64,000 nt of DNA from positions 9,349,580 through 9,413,579 of the forward strand of contig OY720344.1 of the NCBI GenBank assembly GCA_963082975.1, in the 5' to 3' direction. Origin of the DNA: Labia minor. Taxonomy: Eukaryota > Arthropoda > Insecta > Dermaptera > Spongiphoridae. Shown here piece by piece: positions 58,265 through 64,000 of this stretch (position 1 is the first letter of the stretch; the number at the start of each line of letters is the position of its first letter). The notes beneath the pieces were generated by a model. The model did not search any database. It had not been told where the DNA came from and saw only the letters and a program-made list of their open reading frames with translations. The position numbers and the translations under genes are program-made.

Positions 58265-59372
58265 TAAATAAATAAAACCAAATGCGCCCAACGTTTTTCG
58301 TTGAATATGAAGCAATTCATCCAGAAACTTTGTCAGGCTTATTGAAAAATTATTTTATTCTTTTTTAGTCCATTGTAAAAACGTTATTTTATAACATTTT
58401 TTTATATTTATATTATTTAAAAAAGCAATTTTCTTCAATTTATAAAATAATTAATTAATTTATTAATAAAATTTATAAAATACAACTTTACAAAAAAAAG
58501 AAATCTTTTCCAAAAAAACTATATATTATCAATTTTTTTCTTGCACTATTTTCTTATAAAAATGAATAAAAAAAATCTGAATTAATAATGAAAAAAATAC
58601 CTTAAAAAAAGAAGGATCAAATGAAAGAGTATGTTACTAGAAATCATAAACTTAAAATATACGAGTTCGATTGATGTCTATTTCCATTCTGATAGAGTCG
58701 GGAAGTTAGCAAATCGCGTGATTCATGAAACTTTGGTAAAAAAAAAAACAATGTAAAAATATAAACAATTGGAAAAAGACAGATTCTCCATCAAATTCAA
58801 CAACCTAGAACTTCAAACGAATGTTTAAAAAAATCAGAGATTTATATTCCGTTCGCTATCCTTCAATAATAAATAATAATTTTTGAAATAGTATTTAGTT
58901 AGAATGACTCATCGGATGTAACTAATATATTTGAGTTATGTAATTTTTATCATATAATTAAATATAAGATAACTAAAGAGAATAACAAAAGATTATTATG
59001 TGAGTAGGGATGAGTGTGGGGGTCAACATTCCCCACTTTCTCTTCTGATGGTGCTATTGGAGACATGATTTTGAATAACAATAATAATCATTGGTGTGAT
59101 TTTTCAATAGAATAAAAAAAAAATTTGCAAGTTAAATTTTGAAAGAAAACAAAGAACACAATGAAGTGAATTTTTTTTTTGTTTCATTGAAAATATATTT
59201 CAGACCCACTCGTATCCTGATCAATAGGATGATTAAGGACAAGCGAAATAGCATACAAAACTAGTCTTCTAATTAAATGTAAAATGCATTTGGCTGTGGA
59301 ATAGAAAGATGACAAAGAAAAAAAGTTATTGATGATAGAAGGGGTAATTGATCGTAGGTTAATAAAAATTAG
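58265..59372. other. AT-rich stretch, nothing recognised
   Basis: No gene or family repeat seen. Confidence 0.35.
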
Positions 59373-59958
59373 CTGGAGTGTCTCCACTCGACTATCTCGA
59401 CTATTTGAATAGGATTAAATAACATATATTATATTTAAATTAAATTTAATTAATTATAAATTATAAATTAAAATTAATAAATAATATTTATTAAACCAGC
59501 GCGTCTTTGGATCTTTGTTGATGGCACCGTGTCACATGTTGGTGCGTGAGATTTGCAGTGTTAAAAAATTAATTCTAGTACTTTCAGCAATTCAATCAAT
59601 CTGAAATTCTATATATAGCAGTTTTATACAATTTTTAATCATGTGAAAAATTATCAAACATATATCTTTATTTTTATGGTCACTTTAGAGGAAAAAAAAT
59701 CAAAACGTTGTAGGTAATGACCCTCTTCCGGTTGAGCTACATTTCTCAAAAGTTGATAGAAAACTACGAATTTGGAATAATACCTATTTCATGATTCTAG
59801 CTCAAACCGTTTTTGCGTAATCTTGTCTACATACACACCCACACACATTTTTCTCAACCCTAGTGAAAATGATTCACGAACCTTCAAAATGTATAAAAAC
59901 ATCAAAATCTCAACATCGAAAATTTTCGTGATCGCAATACTATCTCTGGTGAGATAGT
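59373..59958 (-). mobile_element. HINE-A element, complete
   Basis: CTGGAGTGTCTCCACTCG to CTATCTCTGGTGAGATAGT. The microsatellite is short (ACACACCCACACACA). Confidence 0.85.
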
Positions 59959-60190
59959 AAAAATGAATGTTTAACGAGACAATATTTTAAAATATATTTT
60001 CTCCACATTATTAACTTAAATCATGTGTTGAATAATCACAAAATAAAAATTATTTAACTAAACTGCTATTTTGTGGCTTCGAGATATTCATATAAAATTA
60101 TTTTTCATATATCTTATATGAATTTAAAATTAATACAAGAATTTGCTAAGAATAGAAAATAATGTTAAATTATTAAAGCTTTGGTGGTTG
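59959..60190. other. AT-rich spacer
   Basis: Nothing recognised. Confidence 0.3.
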
Positions 60191-60612
60191 TTTTTATTTA
60201 TAAGGGAATTTTGTAAATAAAACCATATATTATATTATAAGAGGTGACGTGTCCCAGCATGCATCAGTCCGCTTGAATCGGAGCAAGCGTACGGTTACTT
60301 GAAAACGACTGCAGGATAAGCAGTTGAAACGTTGTACAATTATTTTAATTTAATAAATAATTTTATACAAATAATGTGGTCTTTTAATAAAAATTCTCTT
60401 AATAAAAACCATATATTGATATTTTTTATTGAAAATTTATACAAAAAATACACAACGTTTCGATGACAGTCGGCACTGGACGCACGGACAGTCCAGTCGC
60501 TTGATACGATTGCGGAAGTAGCAATCGAAACATTGTGTATTTTTTGAATAAATTTAAAATAAAAAATACAATATGTGGTTTTATTTACAAAATTCCCTTA
60601 TAAATAGAAAAT
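60191..60612. mobile_element. Fold-back element H, composite copy
   Basis: Outer arms TTATAAGGGAATTTTGTAAA, TAAAACCA (60200-60232) and its complement (60577-60605). Inside are two GC-rich cores, each ending with a small hairpin and GAAAC(G/A)TTGT: GACTGCAGGATAAGCAGTTG at about 60309 and GATTGCGGAAGTAGCAATC at about 60508. Two half-elements seem to be joined at about 60400. Confidence 0.65.
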
Positions 60613-60799
60613 AATGATTATTAAAATAAATAATTATTAATTAATTATCACACATCTATAAGTACGTTTAAAATACATTAATATTACTGAAATTTAAAAA
60701 TTAAGTAAATTTCCTTCCACTCCGTGAAAAAATTTTATAAATAACTGTACCTAAGTAGTTATCTCTTTAAAATGAGGAGAAGAAAAGTATTGTTGTTAT

Positions 60800-61261
60800 T
60801 TAGGGATTTTTATTTAAAGGCCACATTATTTGTAAATATTATTTATTAAATTAAAATAATAAATGTACAACGTTTCGGATGCTTATTCTGTAATCGTTGT
60901 CAAGTACTGTGCGCTTGCCCCGACCCAAGCGAACTAACTGCAAATGACCGTTGCCGGCTTCTTATATATTCGTTTATACTCTTTGTAGTTTGTTTATAGT
61001 TTATCTTTCCGTGATGAAATGGCAGAGTATACTGAAACCATTTCACTTTGACAGATGACGTTTGGACGCCATTACTATAACCACACACAGTGCCACCAAA
61101 CTGAAAAACTTAACTGTTAAAAAATCACCGGTTATAAATAGTGTTATAGTTCGCTTTGAGAACGATTGCATTATAAGCAATTAAAACGTTGTACAATTAT
61201 TATTTTAATTAAATAAAAAAATACTTACAAATAATGTAGTCTTTAAATAAAAATCCATTTA
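60800..61261. mobile_element. Fold-back element H, second copy
   Basis: Left arm GGATTTTTATTTAAAGGCCA, CATTATTTGTAAATATT ... GTACAACGTTTC and right arm (complement) form about 75-80 bp terminal inverted repeats. The interior is moderately GC-rich with a 62-codon minus-strand frame (60900-61088) of unknown nature. The ACAACGTTTC/GAAACGTTGT motif next to a small hairpin recalls Penelope-like termini, but no coding support is present. Confidence 0.65.
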
Positions 61262-61697
61262 ATAATTAAAAGTTAATTTGTTTATTTAATAACGTTTTAT
61301 TCCAATACAGAATCTTTTTGTAAACAATTCAGACATATCAAATGAAATAGTATGTATCTAGAAATCATAAATTTCATACAAATTTCTAATAAAATATTCA
61401 ATAATGTTTTAGTTGAAATGACGTTAGTAGACAAGTAGGAACCTTGCCAATCATTTATATATTAATGAAGAAACAATGACCTGTAACTTCTTCGACATAT
61501 TCTATCAAATTATAAAGAATGAAGAATATATCTGGATTAACTTAAGAAAAAATTTCGTAAAGAAATGTTCACAATCAAGGAAATGTAAATAAACAAATTC
61601 AAATCTAAAAAGAAAAAAAATGAAAAATGATTGATTAAACAGAAAGAAGTTAGAATAATAAATTATTATATTATTTATATTAGGATCATACGTATAT
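61262..61697. other. AT-rich spacer
   Basis: Nothing recognised. Confidence 0.3.
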
Positions 61698-62525
61698 CCG
61701 ATGTATGTTCAAAAGAAAAAGTGAATATTGAATTTTCGCGGGCAGTGTACATTCGATTATCGAAATTTTTTGTTATGTTGGTACACATGTTTCTCATATG
61801 TTTAAATGATCAGCCATTTTGGATTAGTAGTTTGATTTTGATTAATGAAAAAGTTGGTCACGTTTTTGTGTGTTCTTCTTCTTTTTACTTTAAAAAAATG
61901 GATCAAAGAATCTGTATTAAATTATGCGTTAAAAATGAGATAAAGTGCTACAACACACTTAAAATGTTGACTCTGCCATTCAAGAATTATTAAAGCTCAA
62001 GACCGAAAAAAGCACGCCAAGTTCATTGAATGTGAAGGTTTTGCTCACTGTTTTCTTCAATTACAATGGCGTGGTGCATCATGAGTTTTTGCTATCTGGT
62101 AGTACTGTTAATAAGGATTACTACAAGGAAGTTGTGCAACGTTTACGTGAAGTAATACGGCTCGAACGATCGGGATTGTGGAAAAACAAATCATGGATTC
62201 TGCATCACAATAATTCATCACCAGCTCACACATCATTGCTTGTTCGTGATTTTTTGGCCAAAAGCAACACCGTAATTAAGCCTCAACCACAGTATTCACC
62301 AGATTTGGCTCCATGCCGCTCTTTCCTAGTCCCAAAACTGAAGAGACCAATGAAAGGAAAGCGTTTTGTCACAATTGATGAGATAAAGTCAGAAACGAAG
62401 AATGGCTGATGGCCATACCGAAAAGCTCATTTGGACGATTGGAAGATTGGAAGCGCTGGCATAAGTGCATTCTATCTGAGGGGAATTACTTTGAAGGGGA
62501 CAAAATAGATATTAATGAATAAATA
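61698..62525 (+). mobile_element. Mariner-like element, same family as 9.3 kb, right end missing
   Basis: The left terminal repeat GTATGTTCAAAAGAAAAAGT, then TACATTCGATTATCGAAAT, GTTATGTTGGTACACATG and AAAAAGTTGGTCACGTTTTT match the 9279-9479 arm. No complementary right arm follows the coding end, so it is 3' truncated. Confidence 0.8.
61898..62521 (+). pseudogene. Mariner transposase pseudogene with all three catalytic Asp codons changed
   Basis: Same transposase family as 9459-9992. The N-terminus MDQRICIKLCVKNEIKCYNT, LKMLTLPF is cut short, then jumps at about 62001 to RPKKARQ. The catalytic part is open from about 62026 to 62409: LLTVFFNYNGVVHHEF, TVNKDYYKEVVQRLRE, SWILHHNNSSPAHTSLL, YSPDLAPCRSFLVPKL and KRPMKGKRFVTIDEIK. 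The expected Asp residues are Asn (FFN), Asn (HHN) and Arg (PCR). The C-terminus continues in another frame as EWLMAIPKSSFGRLEDWKRW and HKCILSEGNYFEGDKI. It retains the C-terminal third that the 9.3 kb copy lost. Confidence 0.85.
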
Positions 62526-63187
62526 AATACTAAACTAGGTAAACAGATTTGATGATAATTTGCATCTACTGCTTATTGTACTGATAAATTGTAGCCTAAA
62601 CCTCACAAAGATAAAAGCAGGAATCTTACTAATTAAACAAATAAATGAAATGCATATAAGAGTTGCATATATTTCAGGCGTACGATTTTTCAAACCCTCA
62701 AAAATTGAATAATAAAAATTAATAATTTAAAGTAAATAAAGTTGTTTATAATAGGAAATAATCCAATGCTAATAAAGAATAATGATAGCCTGGTAGCCGC
62801 GTTGATGACAAAGTCCCATTATTACAATTGCTTGTTTCTAGTAAATAATGAATCTTTTGATTAAAGTCTATTATTAATTCAACTTTTAATGTGGCATAAT
62901 AATCCTTTGAATGCATCGTCATTGTTTATTCCTGAATGCATGTCTAGGAAGAATGAGTCAGGGGTGAGAGATTGTTTTGGTCTCGTGCCCAAACAAGAAT
63001 AAAAAATATCATCTTTCTCCGTTCGTTTTTATTCTTGTCAAAATCTATTTGTCTTGTTAAGTATATTTAAAAAACGTAAGCTTCCTTAAATTTGAATCAA
63101 AAACATATTACAATACAACAAAATAATTTAAAATAAATAAACTTGTCCTGGAGTTTTAATTGGGTATAAAAAATAGTAGAGTAAATA
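62526..63187. other. AT-rich stretch with single-copy GC-richer patches
   Basis: About 62785-62870 and 62905-63000 are less AT-rich and single-copy (GCCTGGTAGCCGCGTTGATG; GGGGTGAGAG). No ORF. Possible conserved non-coding DNA; weak evidence. Confidence 0.3.
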
Positions 63188-63456
63188 AAGCCTAGTTTAC
63201 ACGGGCTTAGTACTTGTCATTAGTTCAGGTGTGGGCAAATACTTTTAAGCGCGGGCCAAAATGAAATTTTCAAAATGTCTTCCGGGCCGGAGGTCCATAT
63301 ATTTCGAAAACCCTAATAAAAAAAAAATTATCTTTTTTTTTAGAGACATTTTGAACGAAAAATCAAAATAAGAGCCAACATTTTCAACGCGCGCTTAAAA
63401 GTATTTGCCCACCACTGAACTAATGACAAGTACTAAGCCCGTGTAAAATAGGCTTA
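63188..63456. mobile_element. Composite inverted-repeat DNA transposon (MITE), complete
   Basis: The outer arm AAGCCTAGTTTACACGGGCT, TAGTACTTGTCATTAGTTCA runs straight into the inner hAT-like arm GGTGTGGGCAAATACTTTTA, AGCGCG. Both are mirrored at the right, ending CCCGTGTAAAATAGGCTTA. The arms total about 65 bp. Same element and orientation as at 1-235. Confidence 0.75.
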
Positions 63457-63695
63457 TGGGAGCAGTGAATATCACAAAGAAATACAAAACAAAGGCAATG
63501 AACTATACATAGAGATAAAGATACAACTATAATATAGACTGAAAAATTAAAGAAAAATCTATTAATATTGGATCAAAGAATCCGAACCACCGGCACTTAT
63601 AGCCGTAATAATTATCAAATAATATTCTTTGAGGTTTCTTGAAATATTTCTTGTCTTCAATTATTTCTTTATTTTTTGAGTTTTTAAAAAAAAAT
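63457..63695. repeat. AT-rich spacer with 66-bp repeat T, copy 2
   Basis: The T repeat is at 63622-63687 (see 24242). It lies directly left of a HINE-A. Confidence 0.5.
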
Positions 63696-64000
63696 CTGGA
63701 GTGTCTCCGCTCGACTATCTCGCTAATTTGAATTAAATTTAATTTAAATTAAATTTAATTAATTATATATAAATTATAAATTAAAATTAATTAATAATAT
63801 TTAATAAACCAGCGTGTGTATGGTTCTTTGTTGATGCCACCACGTCACGTGATTGACAGTCAATGTGTTAAAAAAATTTAAAAATTAATTCCAGTAGTTT
63901 GAGGGATTCAATCAAGCTGAAATTCTATATATAGCAGTTTTATACAATTTTTAATCGTGTAAAAAACAATCAAGCATATATCTTTATTTTTACGGTCGCT
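63696..64000 (-). mobile_element. HINE-A element, cut by window edge
   Basis: CTGGAGTGTCTCCGCTCGAC onward to the window end. It carries the variant block GTGATTGACAGTCAATGTGT, shared in part with the split copy at 24.2 kb. Confidence 0.8.

Noticed and set aside
59184..59387. 67-codon minus-strand frame
   Set aside because: It crosses the end of a HINE-A into unique A/T-rich DNA; no motif.
60290..60345. Hammerhead ribozyme beside the GAAAC motif
   Set aside because: Penelope-like ends can carry hammerheads, but no CTGATGA core or matching stems are present here.

Overview
This window looks like repeat-dominated intergenic or intronic DNA from an AT-rich arthropod nuclear genome, most likely an insect. 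No bacterial gene organisation is present. Long stretches are almost pure A/T with poly-A, poly-T and AT runs. I recognise no intact cellular protein-coding gene. Every coding-looking segment I can assign is a decayed transposase or reverse transcriptase. The organism call is inference from repeat types (mariner transposases, Helentron-like elements with GTCY/GACA microsatellites, nonautonomous Helitrons, a tRNA-derived SINE), not from a marker gene.

The backbone is two high-copy families of about 600-640 bp with the same layout, called HINE-A and HINE-B here. Each starts with TTTTT plus a short subterminal inverted repeat, has a GTCY/GT microsatellite in its first third, and ends with the second inverted repeat followed by a GC-rich stem-loop. 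That is the layout known for Helentron-associated elements (DINE-1-like). I give their strand by this convention, stem-loop at the 3' end. HINE-A has about 15 copies from 1.3 kb to the right edge. HINE-B has four near-complete copies (3.0, 7.3, 19.3, 23.5 kb) plus fragments. One HINE-B sits inside a HINE-A at 23.5 kb.

Canonical nonautonomous Helitrons (5' TC, 3' hairpin plus CTAG) lie at 4.7, 25.9, 28.8, 53.1 and 58.1 kb. The 53.1 kb copy is full length, interrupts an older Helitron-like element and carries two 5' ends in tandem.

Other mobile DNA, left to right: a composite inverted-repeat element at both window edges (0.0 and 63.2 kb); mariner relics at 9.3 kb (about 170-200 bp terminal repeats), 13.3 kb, 29.8 kb and 61.7 kb; a tRNA-derived SINE at 12.3 kb with a perfect 11-bp target duplication and a second copy at 33.4 kb; a piggyBac-type 89-bp palindrome at 15.2 kb; non-LTR reverse transcriptase relics at 17.0, 25.1, 26.2-27.1, 27.7, 39.6 and 53.8-54.2 kb; fold-back elements at 17.9, 35.7, 43.0, 47.2 and 60.2-61.3 kb; and a Penelope-like terminus at 25.6 kb.

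Two GC-rich, CpG-containing islands (0.88-1.08 kb and 56.6-57.0 kb) and a few moderately GC-rich single-copy patches (10.4, 22.6, 40.85 and 62.8 kb) are the best candidates for host promoter, exon or enhancer sequence. Nothing here forms an operon or multi-gene system. What can be read is layered transposon insertion, deletion and decay.
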